NCBI GenBank assembly: GCA_004153385.1
Contig: SDAL01000005.1
Location: 124,001 to 188,000 of the forward strand
Origin: Paracoccaceae bacterium
Lineage (GTDB): Bacteria; Pseudomonadota; Alphaproteobacteria; Rhodobacterales; Rhodobacteraceae
DNA: 64,000 nucleotides
Direction: 5' to 3'
Shown: positions 42,951-50,704 of the stretch, piece by piece
Layout: the number at the start of each line of letters is the position of its first letter
Position numbering within the stretch: the first letter of the stretch is position 1
Program-made: the position numbers and the translations under genes
Notes under the pieces: model-generated
Databases searched by the model: none
What the model was told of the DNA's origin: nothing
What the model saw: the letters and a program-made list of their open reading frames with translations, nothing else

Positions 42951-43688
42951 CTAAAGCGACAGATCGAAAAGCGCGGGCCCGAACAACCGCTCGCGCGAAT
43001 GGCTGACATGGGCTTGCATGACGGCGCGCGCGCCTTCGGCATCGCCCGCGCGGATCGCCTCGAAAATCGTGCGATGCTCTTCGAGCACCCGTTCCAGCGC
43101 CACCGCCCCGTCCGACATCAGCGCATCGCCATGCATCTTCATTCCGACATAGATATGATCGCGCAGCGCCTTCAGGGTTTCGGCGTAATACTGGTTGTTG
43201 GACGCCCGCGCGATCGCCAGATGGAAGGTGAAATCGGCATCTTCGCGATGCAGCCGCGAGCCTGTCGCATCCGAGAGCAGATCGAGTGCGCGGCTCATCT
43301 CGTCCAAAAGCGCCTGATTGCGCCGCCGTGCGGCAAGGCCCGCCGCCTCGACCTCGACCGTCAGGCGAAATTCGTAACAACGCTGGATATCGGCGATGGT
43401 CTCTACCGGCGTATAGCCCAACGCGGGCTCGCGCTTTACGCGCACGAAATTCCCGGCCCCCTGACGCGAGAATATCAGCCCCTCTGCGCGAAGCTGTTCC
43501 AGCGCCACACGTAAAACCGGACGCGAGACACCAAAAGCCACCGCCAGATCCTTCTCTGCCGGCAGTTTCTCGTTTGGCGCATAATCCCCGCGCATGATCC
43601 GTGTGTTGAGCGCGGTATAGACCTTGTCTGACAAAGGCGCGCGGGCTGCGCGCGCACTTTGGCCTTGCGCCTCTTCTTTTTGCTGCAT
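42951..43688 (-). CDS. GntR-family regulator (FadR subfamily, FCD domain)
   Basis: Regulator of 245 aa. The winged helix reads LSDKVYTALNTRIMRGDYAP with LPAEKDLAVAFGVSRPVLRV. The C-terminal FCD effector domain has FRLTVEVEAAGLAARR, DADFTFHLAIARASNNQYY and EHRTIFEAIRAGDAEGARA with the metal-binding histidines. The start is the ATG at 43688; AAGGG lies 8 bases upstream, after the kinase stop. It is cotranscribed with the acid-sugar kinase and probably controls the divergent pdxA2-dapA operon. Confidence 0.92.
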   Translation of the reverse strand: MQQKEEAQGQSARAARAPLSDKVYTALNTRIMRGDYAPNEKLPAEKDLAVAFGVSRPVLRVALEQLRAEGLIFSRQGAGNFVRVKREPALGYTPVETIADIQRCYEFRLTVEVEAAGLAARRRNQALLDEMSRALDLLSDATGSRLHREDADFTFHLAIARASNNQYYAETLKALRDHIYVGMKMHGDALMSDGAVALERVLEEHRTIFEAIRAGDAEGARAVMQAHVSHSRERLFGPALFDLSL

Positions 43689-43699
43689 CTCGCCGCCCT

Positions 43700-44806
43700 T
43701 CAATGTCCTTGCTCCGGTTCGCTCAACGGGTCCTGTCGTGCGGCGGCGAGGACCTGTGCCAAAAGATCCGCGCCCCCGAACCCACCGGATTTCGTTACAA
43801 TACGCACCGGCCCCCATGGTGTTTGCACCAGACACAGCGGCAAACCGGCGCGCAATTCAGCAATAACTTGTAAACTGTGAATGCCCAGCTGGTCCAGTGT
43901 GGCATATGCGCTCTCGCCGCCGCACAGCAAAAGGCTGGCCGGACGCATATCGCGGGCCATCCGCACAACGCTCTGCGCAAAGCACAACGCCGCCTGCGCC
44001 CCGGTCCTGGCCCCGCCGCCATCGGTGATCGTCACCACCAGCGCATCCGCCGACACGGTCTGTTCGGGGGCCTGCCCGTCAAAGATCTGCCCGTCAAAGG
44101 CATTCCCGTCGGGGGCCTGCCCATCGGGGGCCGCGACCAGCGGCACGCGGTCCCCGATGGCGGCAATCTGCGCCAGCGTCACCCGATCACGCGAGCCGTT
44201 TGCAATCATCAACGGCGCATGCACCGTGGCGATATCGGGACGGGCCACCCCGCACCGGCGCGCCAGCGCAAAGGCAAGCCCGCGCGCGCCAACCCACAAA
44301 GGCCCCTCGGGGGCATTGGCCACAAGCGCATCGATCTCCCCGTCGTGGCCCGCATCCGCCACCACACACCCCTCCCCGCAGCGCGGCGCGACCGCGACGG
44401 GCCGGTCGATACCATGCCCCTGCAGCACACCGCCGCGCACTGTCCGGCCCATTGCGGGGATCGCGGGACAAACCACCTGACGCACGCGCCCCGACCAACG
44501 CGCCACCACGGCTGTCTCTGACGCGATATGCCCCTTCAGGCGACTGTCGACCTTTTTCAGGACGATCCGGAACATACCCGGCGCCAGACACGACAGCGCA
44601 CGGGTCACCTGCGCCACGGCGGCGGCCTCGTCCAGTTCACGGCTGGCTGTATTGATCGCCAGAACATCCGAGGCCTGCGCCAGCGCCGGGGTGACCGCGT
44701 CGGGGCTGTGGGCGACATTCACACACCACCCCCGCGCGGCAAAACCCACGGCAGAGTCGAGCGCCCCCGTCAGATCGTCTGCCACTATCAAAATACGGTT
44801 TCTCAT
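43700..44806 (-). CDS. Four-carbon acid sugar kinase (DUF1537, DtnK/DenK-like)
   Basis: DUF1537 kinase of 368 aa, distinct from otnK in this window. The N-terminal substrate lobe has LIVADDLTGALDSAVGFAAR and KKVDSRLKGHIASE; the C-terminal nucleotide lobe has LLLCGGESAYATLDQLGIHS and TKSGGFGGADLL. Kinases of this branch paired with PdxA2 phosphorylate D-threonate or D-erythronate at O4. The gene is divergent from pdxA2 and cotranscribed with gntR. At about residues 225-247 the interlobe region contains a five-residue repeat (DGQAP, DGNAF, DGQIF, DGQAP) from a 15-bp tandem duplication. The protein is slightly shorter than typical (about 400 aa). Confidence 0.88.
   Translation of the reverse strand: MRNRILIVADDLTGALDSAVGFAARGWCVNVAHSPDAVTPALAQASDVLAINTASRELDEAAAVAQVTRALSCLAPGMFRIVLKKVDSRLKGHIASETAVVARWSGRVRQVVCPAIPAMGRTVRGGVLQGHGIDRPVAVAPRCGEGCVVADAGHDGEIDALVANAPEGPLWVGARGLAFALARRCGVARPDIATVHAPLMIANGSRDRVTLAQIAAIGDRVPLVAAPDGQAPDGNAFDGQIFDGQAPEQTVSADALVVTITDGGGARTGAQAALCFAQSVVRMARDMRPASLLLCGGESAYATLDQLGIHSLQVIAELRAGLPLCLVQTPWGPVRIVTKSGGFGGADLLAQVLAAARQDPLSEPEQGH
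44066..44130 (-). repeat. 15-bp in-frame tandem repeat inside the acid-sugar kinase gene
   Basis: Four 15-bp units (44066-44080, 44081-44095, 44096-44110, 44111-44125) plus a 5-base remnant, each ending in CCCGTC or CCCATC on the plus strand. The unit length keeps the frame and encodes a five-residue repeat with D-G invariant. Confidence 0.9.
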
Positions 44807-44833
44807 ACAGCCAGATTACCAATGCTGGTTATG

Positions 44834-44849
44834 TTGTAAAGTGATACAA
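44834..44849. promoter_or_regulatory. Candidate GntR/FadR-type operator
   Basis: TTGTAAAGTGATACAA: perfect TTGTA/TACAA arms with a 6-base spacer, between the divergent kinase-gntR and pdxA2-dapA operons and 28 bp upstream of the kinase start. The size and T-G-T/A-C-A arms fit FadR-subfamily sites. Confidence 0.5.
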
Positions 44850-44981
44850 GCCGATTTTCACCGGATACATCCTATAAATAGCACTGTTTACGCAAAATCA
44901 TGCCCGATCCGATCATCCAATATTGCAACCAGTTTACCTATGGGTTAAAAATTATCCCGAACACGACCGCAGGAGAACCAC

Positions 44982-45965
44982 ATGAGCAACGCCATCGCTA
45001 TCACCATGGGCGACCCTTCCGGCGTCGGGGCAGAGGTCACCGTCAAGGCCCTGGCCGAGCGGGATGCCGATTTGCGCGCCCATACCACCGTCATCGGGGA
45101 TATCGCCACGTTGCGCCGCGCCGCGGATGCCTGCGGGATCGGACTGCCGATCATCCCCCCCGAGGCTGACGGCGACGGCATCCGCGTGGATCATATCGAG
45201 GTGGCAGACCTGCCGGGCACATTCGGCGTGCTCTCGCCCGCCTGCGGCGAGGCGTCGTTTCGCTACATCGAACGCGCGGTCGCCCTGACGCGCGCAGGCA
45301 ATGCATCATGCATTGTCACCGCCCCGATCAACAAGGAGGCCCTGAATGCGGCGGGCCATCATTACGACGGCCACACCGGTATGCTGGCCCATCTGACTGG
45401 ATCGGCCGCGTCGTGGATGCTGCTTGCCTCGGAGCGGTTGAACGTTGTCCATGTCTCGACACATGTGTCGTTGAAAGATGCCATCGGGCGGGCCACCACC
45501 GACCGTGTTCTGGACACGATCCGCACCGGCCACAGGCATATGCAACGTATGGGGATCACTCAGCCGCGTATCGCGGTGGCAGGGATCAACCCCCATTGCG
45601 GGGAAAACGGCCTTTTCGGGTCCGAAGACGATGCGCAGGTTGCGCCTGCGGTGGCCGCGGCACGTGCGGAAGGGATTGACGCCACAGGTCCGATTTCGGC
45701 CGATACCGTCTATCACCGCGCCTATCAGGGCGGTTTCGATCTGGTGATCGCGCAATATCACGACCAGGGCCATATCCCGATCAAGCTTGTGGCATTTGAC
45801 ACCGCGGTCAATGTCTCGCTGGGGCTGCCGATCGACCGCTGCTCTGTCGATCACGGAACGGCCTTCGATATTGCGGGCACGGGGCGTGCCAATCATGCCA
45901 ACATGCTGTGTGCGCTGGATTATGCCGCAAAAATGGCGCAGGCCGGTAAAGGATATGAAAAATGA
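44982..45965 (+). CDS. pdxA2: 4-phospho-D-threonate/D-erythronate 3-dehydrogenase (PdxA2)
   Basis: PdxA-family NAD- and metal-dependent oxidative decarboxylase (327 aa). Motifs: [18 protein letters not shown] at the start, [27 protein letters not shown] and [11 protein letters not shown] (metal-binding histidines). In DUF1537 operons PdxA2 oxidises 4-phospho-D-threonate or -erythronate; the product decarboxylates to DHAP. The adjacent kinase and lack of pyridoxine genes make PdxA2 far more likely than the vitamin B6 enzyme. AGGAG ribosome site; stop overlaps the dapA-like start. Confidence 0.9.
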   Translation: MSNAIAITMGDPSGVGAEVTVKALAERDADLRAHTTVIGDIATLRRAADACGIGLPIIPPEADGDGIRVDHIEVADLPGTFGVLSPACGEASFRYIERAVALTRAGNASCIVTAPINKEALNAAGHHYDGHTGMLAHLTGSAASWMLLASERLNVVHVSTHVSLKDAIGRATTDRVLDTIRTGHRHMQRMGITQPRIAVAGINPHCGENGLFGSEDDAQVAPAVAAARAEGIDATGPISADTVYHRAYQGGFDLVIAQYHDQGHIPIKLVAFDTAVNVSLGLPIDRCSVDHGTAFDIAGTGRANHANMLCALDYAAKMAQAGKGYEK

Positions 45966-46846
45966 GCCCTTCCAAAGAAGCTTTCGTGGCGCTGGTCACC
46001 TGTTTCAATGATGACGAGACGATCAATTACGCCGCCACTCGCGCGCAGGTGCGCCGGCAGGTGGCCGCGGGCAACCACATCATGTGCGCAGGCACAAACG
46101 GGGATTTTTCGGCGCTGACATTTGCCGAGAAAGTCCGGATCTGCCACGAGGTGGTGGACGAGGTCGCAGGCCGCGCCAAGGTCATCGTGAACGCAGGCAT
46201 GCCCGCCAGTTTCGAGACGATCCAGCTGGCGCGGGAATTCGACCGTATCGGGGTGGACGGGATCGCCGTGATCACACCGTTTTTCATCGCCTGCACCCAA
46301 GACGGGCTGATCCGTCATTTCAGCGCCGTGGCCGATGCGGTCGCAACCCCCGTCTATCTTTATGATATTCCGGCGCGCACCCAGAACCATATCGACCCCG
46401 AAACCGCGCGCACGCTGTCGGCGCATGGCAATATCGCAGGGATCAAGGATTCGGGTGGCGCGCAGGAAACGCTTGCAGCCTATATGGCGGTCGGGGCGGA
46501 TGTGGAGGGGTTCGATGTGTATTCCGGCCCTGACAATCTGGTGCAGTGGTCGCTGGAAAACGGGGCGAAAGGCTGCATATCCGGGCTTGGAAATGTGATG
46601 CCGGAGGTGTTGTCGCGCATCGTGTCTTGCGTGAATGCCGGCGATACGGCAGGCGCGGCCGAAGCCCAGGCGACATATACCGCCTTTCGGACCGATCTAT
46701 ACACGCTGGGATATCCCCCTGCGCTTGTGAAACGCGCCCTGTATCTGCGCGATCCAAGTGTCGGGGCCTCGCGACAGCCTGCGCTGTTGCCGGATGCGGG
46801 TCAGGATCAGGCCATCGCGGCGATTTTGGACAAATACGGGCTTTGA
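45962..46846 (+). CDS. DapA/NanA-family Schiff-base aldolase
   Basis: Class I aldolase of the dihydrodipicolinate synthase/N-acetylneuraminate lyase superfamily (294 aa). The Schiff-base lysine is K162 in IAGIKDSGG and the catalytic tyrosine Y134 in [10 protein letters not shown]. The substrate-carboxylate loop reads [10 protein letters not shown] instead of GSTGE, so it is not a housekeeping DapA. Members cleave 2-keto-3-deoxy sugar acids or sialic acids to pyruvate plus aldehyde. Its operon (pdxA2, kinase) and the sialidase-fold gene nearby suggest cleavage of an ulosonic acid or related keto acid. Coupled to pdxA2 by a 4-bp overlap. Confidence 0.88.
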   Translation: MSPSKEAFVALVTCFNDDETINYAATRAQVRRQVAAGNHIMCAGTNGDFSALTFAEKVRICHEVVDEVAGRAKVIVNAGMPASFETIQLAREFDRIGVDGIAVITPFFIACTQDGLIRHFSAVADAVATPVYLYDIPARTQNHIDPETARTLSAHGNIAGIKDSGGAQETLAAYMAVGADVEGFDVYSGPDNLVQWSLENGAKGCISGLGNVMPEVLSRIVSCVNAGDTAGAAEAQATYTAFRTDLYTLGYPPALVKRALYLRDPSVGASRQPALLPDAGQDQAIAAILDKYGL

Positions 46847-47005
46847 TCCGGTCCCAGCGTGGCCGTCTGAGCCCGCAGACGACAGCGCGGGGGCCCTTGC
46901 CACCCCATATGCGGCCAGACCCTTTGGGGGGCTTGCAAAGACCCGCGCGCGCCATCTGGGTTTGCAAAGGTGCTCTGACAGCACGCGGCGCGTCAGCCTT
47001 TGGGC

Positions 47006-47950
47006 TCAGTCTTGGGGCAATGTGGCGCGGCGCAAGGTGCAGTGCACACCCTTTTTGCCGTTCACCAGCTGCGTGATATGCAAATCGGCGCAGAGGCTGC
47101 AATGGCGCCATGCCTCGCGGCGCGACAGGGGTGTTTGCGCCGTGAGAATGTCCATCATACGCGACGTGGCCTCGACCGCGGCACGGTCCAGATCGGGATC
47201 GAAAGCCATTGTCACCAGCAGATCATCGCGGTGGATTTCGGGCGCGCGCGGTGCCGTCCCCTTTTCCAGCCGGAACCGGAACCGCCCGTTCAGCGCGGTT
47301 TCCAGCGCGGTGTCGCAGACCTCGCCATTGCCTTGCAACGCGTGACCGTCGCCTGCAAAAAACAGCGCGCCCTCGCAAAACACAGGCAGATGCAGCGAGG
47401 CTCCGGCGCGCGCGAAGCGGTTGTCCATATTGCCGCCAAACGCCCCCGGCACGACCGTGCCGATGCGCCCCGTTGCCAGCTCTGGCGCGACCGCAAGAAT
47501 ACCGAAAAAGGGATGCAGATCGACGTTGACACCCCATGGCAGGGCGGCCCGGCTGCGGGCAATATCGATCGGGATGATCATGTTTTCATATTCTGTGGCC
47601 AGATCGGGGAAAGCCCCGAACCCCGGCTCGATCGCATTCCAGCCCCAGTTCTGTGACAGCTCCACCGACACGATGTCCACAATCAACCGGTCGCCGGGCA
47701 CGGCCCCCTCCACGTGGATCGGCCCCGTGACCAGATGCGGGCCCAGATCCTGTGCCAATGCCGCCAGCGCCGCGCGATGGTTGGGCAAGACAGATCCCTG
47801 ACCCGCATCGGGCAGATTGCGCGGGCCACCGGACAGCGTGTCGATCTGGACCGTATCGCCTGCGGCAATGCGCAAAACAGGGGCCGCGGCGGGATCGAAA
47901 TGCCCCCAATGAACCGTATCCGGCCCTGCCGGCAAATAATGATGCGCCAT
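47006..47950 (-). CDS. Acetamidase/formamidase family protein
   Basis: FmdA/AmdA-type amidohydrolase of 314 aa. The N-terminal HYLPAGPDTVHWGHFDPAAA opens the family fold; VTGPIHVEGAVPGDRLIVDI, VVPGAFGGNMDNR and LFFAGDGHALQGNGEVCDTA are its central blocks. The family hydrolyses short-chain amides such as formamide and acetamide to ammonia and the acid. The start is the ATG at 47950, 2 bp after a possible short upstream gene. It has no further partners; it could use amides released by the neighbouring N-acyl catabolism. Confidence 0.88.
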   Translation of the reverse strand: MAHHYLPAGPDTVHWGHFDPAAAPVLRIAAGDTVQIDTLSGGPRNLPDAGQGSVLPNHRAALAALAQDLGPHLVTGPIHVEGAVPGDRLIVDIVSVELSQNWGWNAIEPGFGAFPDLATEYENMIIPIDIARSRAALPWGVNVDLHPFFGILAVAPELATGRIGTVVPGAFGGNMDNRFARAGASLHLPVFCEGALFFAGDGHALQGNGEVCDTALETALNGRFRFRLEKGTAPRAPEIHRDDLLVTMAFDPDLDRAAVEATSRMMDILTAQTPLSRREAWRHCSLCADLHITQLVNGKKGVHCTLRRATLPQD

Positions 47951-47952
47951 GC

Positions 47953-48378
47953 TTATGTCACCCGCCGCTCAAGGACTGCCGTATCCGGCATGCAGCCCAC
48001 CGGATCGGGGGTGTCGTTGCGTTGCGCCAGTGCGGCGGCCATATCCTCACGCGCCTCTTCGCCGTGGCCGATCACCAGATTGCGATGCAGGGGGCCGGTG
48101 GCCACCCGATCCGGCAGGCGAGCCGGCCCCAAGTTCCCATCGCCCAGACCGCGCGCGCCCCGGCAGGCTTGCGGCTGTTTGCGGATATGCGTGTGGCGTC
48201 CAATGTCTGCCTGATGGTCTGTGCCACGCCTCGTATCGGGCATGGCAGCCCCCGACCCGAACCGGCCGGCCCCTGCCATGCGCACCGCATCCATACAAAG
48301 CTGCCATCCCCAGCCATCAATGGCAGTGCTCATGCCGCCGCCCCTTACCGCTTTGGGCCTCAATACCGAGCCAGTCAT
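47953..48378 (-). CDS. Hypothetical protein upstream of the acetamidase gene (possibly degraded)
   Basis: Open frame of 141 aa. AAAGGAG lies six bases before the ATG at 48378, and the TAA is only 2 bp from the acetamidase ATG, so translation-initiation signals and coupling support a real or recently real gene. Two blocks look protein-like (AIDGWGWQLCMDAVRMAGAG and RNLVIGHGEEAREDMAAALA), but the middle part, rich in Arg/His, looks shifted in frame. I do not recognise a family. It may be a frameshifted remnant of a larger gene. Confidence 0.35.
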   Translation of the reverse strand: MTGSVLRPKAVRGGGMSTAIDGWGWQLCMDAVRMAGAGRFGSGAAMPDTRRGTDHQADIGRHTHIRKQPQACRGARGLGDGNLGPARLPDRVATGPLHRNLVIGHGEEAREDMAAALAQRNDTPDPVGCMPDTAVLERRVT

Positions 48379-49355
48379 CATATACTCCTTTTGCACCACG
48401 CCAGAGCCTGTGCCCCAATGTCGTGATCCACCCCGCGCGGCACCCCAAAAGAACGGTACGCCCTGTCCCGTCCAGTTTTTTGTCCCGTCGCCCGTAATAG
48501 GCATTCGGTGGCAGCTTCGTCAAAGGGCCACCACTGCAATGACGCTCGAATGGCCCCGAAACACCCCGCGCCCTGTCATCACGCATCCCACCCGCCCATC
48601 CGGTTTTTCACCACCCTTGGGCCGGTCACGGCGCAAGACGATAGGAGGCGGTCTGAAGGGCCAAAGCATGACGGGCCTAAGCATGACGGGCCTAAGCATG
48701 ACGGGCCTGACAGGCGCAAGACCCCGCCTGCGCACCGGTCTGCCAGATCAGGCAGCCCGGTGCCGCCCGCTTTGAGGGCTGTTGTCACGCCTTGCGTGGA
48801 CCATTGATGCAGCTGCGAGCCCTATTATGATGCGAACATGCCGGGACCCTACCGTAGGATAACTATATCTATACATATCAATTAATTAAAATATTATATT
48901 AAGATAATACGTGAAGCAGGTTTGGTCCCAAACAGGACTTTCTGTAGCAACTGGTGCAATACATAACGTCCCGTTGAACAGGTGCAATACAGCCGCCCCG
49001 CCGCGTTGGGCCGCTCCAAAACGCAAGCCCCAAGGCCGCGCATCCGTTGTCATTTTCTCCGGCCCTTTTGCGCCGGAGCGACGGCCGAGGACTGAAGATG
49101 CCCTTCAAGCGGCCTGCCGTCTCGCGGGACCAGAGCGCATGTGATGACACCGCAGCAACCGCGCTCGATACCGAACTGGGGGTTGAGGTGCCCAGCGTGA
49201 TGCGCGATCGGCCACACAGAGCATGACCATGATCGCGCTCACAAATAAGATTAACTTTGTCTATTAATTATCTGATTGTAGGATACTTATTGCTGCTTCT
49301 CAGATCTTCAAACACGGCCCGTCATCTGATGTGACCCGCACGCCCCGTACCGAGC
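48379..49355. other. Gene-free interval with repeats
   Basis: No supported gene in about 980 bp. It holds a 15-bp triple repeat at 48664-48708, an AT-rich stretch at about 48850-48910, two direct copies of GGTGCAATACA (about 48953 and 48981) flanking AACG-TCC-CGTT, and another AT-rich stretch at about 49245-49300. It looks like decayed or regulatory DNA leading into the permease relics. Confidence 0.5.
48664..48708 (+). repeat. 15-bp tandem repeat, three copies
   Basis: AAGCATGACGGGCCT repeated exactly three times in apparently non-coding DNA. Confidence 0.9.
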
Positions 49356-49955
49356 GTGCGCCGCGGTTCCTTCATGCGGTCAATGCCCGATGAGGTGGGA
49401 AATGTCTTGCTGATCTTGCAAGGGCGGCACTGGACGGTCGGGGTGATCCTCGGGGCGCTGATGCTGGGGGCGGTTCTGGGCTTTCTGGTCATGCTGGCCC
49501 GCGTCCGCCACAAGATCGCGCGGCGCTGGTGCGCCATCGGCTATATCGCCCTTGTCAGGGCCATTCCGCCGATTGTCTGAATCGTTATCGTGTTTTCCGG
49601 CATCGGATCGGGTGCCCTTGCGATGGACCCGTCCATGGCCGCCCTGATGGCCCTTGGTCTGATCGCATCCGCCAATATGGCGGAGGTCTGGCACGCGGGG
49701 CCGGCGACTGTGCCCGCCGGTCAGACAGAGGCCGCGCCCGACATCGACATCGACATCGACCGGTGGTCACACGTCTCGGGCATTATCCTGCCGGTGATGG
49801 AGAGTGTGTCTTTGCCCGGTGCGGCCACCTATGCCATCGCGCTTTTGAAAGACAGCGCCATCGCGTCCACCATCGGGGGACGGAACTGGCCGTTCAGGGC
49901 GGCTATGTGGGCAAGATGACCTATCGCGAACGGCCCGTGCTGGGGAGTGTGGCGG
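49356..49955 (+). pseudogene. Amino-acid ABC transporter permease (HisM/GlnP type), disrupted
   Basis: The plus strand reads as a polar-amino-acid permease: LLILQGRHWTVGVILGALML, VRHKIARRWCAIGYIALVRA and IPPIV, then an in-frame TGA at 49578. The same frame resumes with FSGIGSGALAMDPSMAALMA and NMAEVWHAGPATVPAGQTEA (EAA loop). A 6-bp repeat GACATC inserts IDIDID at about 49740, and a further shift near 49890 leads to VQGGYVGKMTYRERPVLGSV in another frame. One stop and one frameshift make it inactive. Confidence 0.8.
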
Positions 49956-50013
49956 TCATCTATATCCTGTTGTCGCGGCCCATCGCCGCGCTGTCGACCG
50001 TAAACTCAGAACG

Positions 50014-50338
50014 ATGGTGGCACGAGGGAACGATCTCTGGCTTGGACCCACATGGGCCGGTATCGCCCGATGGTTGCGTGATCTGTGGCAGGGGGTTGTG
50101 CTGTCGCTTCAGGTGACGGGGCTGACCCTGCTGATCGGCATTCCGCTGGGGCTGGTGTTCGCGCTGGCGGCCAATGCACGTCTGGCTGTGGTGCGATGGG
50201 CGATCCTGATCACGGTCGAAATCGGTCGCGGCGCGCCTGCACTATTGGTGATCCAGTTTGTCTATTCGGGCCTGCCACAGGCGGGGCTTACGGCTGTGCC
50301 CGCAGGCCAGCGCGAGGCGGCCCAAAAACTCGATCAGC
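50014..50338 (+). pseudogene. Second amino-acid ABC permease fragment with internal deletion
   Basis: Starts like a HisQ/HisM-type permease (WLRDLWQGVVLSLQVTGLTL, IGIPLGLVFALAANARLAVV, EIGRGAPALLVIQFVYSGLP). It then jumps from QAGLT directly to the EAA-loop end AVPAGQREAAQKL, so the central helices are deleted. Similarity then stops. With the preceding relic it represents a lost amino-acid importer. Confidence 0.75.
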
Positions 50339-50662
50339 CGCGCCGTGATCAAACTCGACACCGCGGGCCATATCGATCGCCCTGTCGATGCCCCAGGCCG
50401 GCGCAAAGTGTCGTGGACGCTGGCCGCGCAAGGTCAGGGGGCCTGCGACGCGCTGATGCAGATCCATCTCAGGCGGCAGAAGGAAATTCTTGCCACCCTG
50501 ACACGGGCCGAACGTGACCTGCTCGAGGATCTGCTTTTGAAATCCCCCCGGGCCGCCGAGGGCAATGGGGGCGCCGGTTCTAGGCTGCGGGCAGGTTGCG
50601 GACCGCGCATGTTTGTCTTGCGTGGCCTGCGCGCTTGGGGGCGCGGCAGGCAGGCGGCGTGA
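50339..50662 (+). pseudogene. MarR-family regulator C-terminal fragment
   Basis: Frame 50339-50662 reads VIKLDTAGHIDRPVDAPGRR, KVSWTLAAQGQGACDALMQI and ILATLTRAERDLLEDLLLK. This matches the wing and C-terminal dimerisation helix of MarR regulators (L-D-x-x-G-x-I-x-R, D-x-R-x-x-x-x-x-L-T, then L-x-x-L). The N-terminal helices are absent because the fragment is joined to the permease relic. Non-functional. Confidence 0.55.
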
Positions 50663-50704
50663 GCCCGCATCAGATACGCCCCCGCCCCAAAGGGGCACAC
50701 CCTT

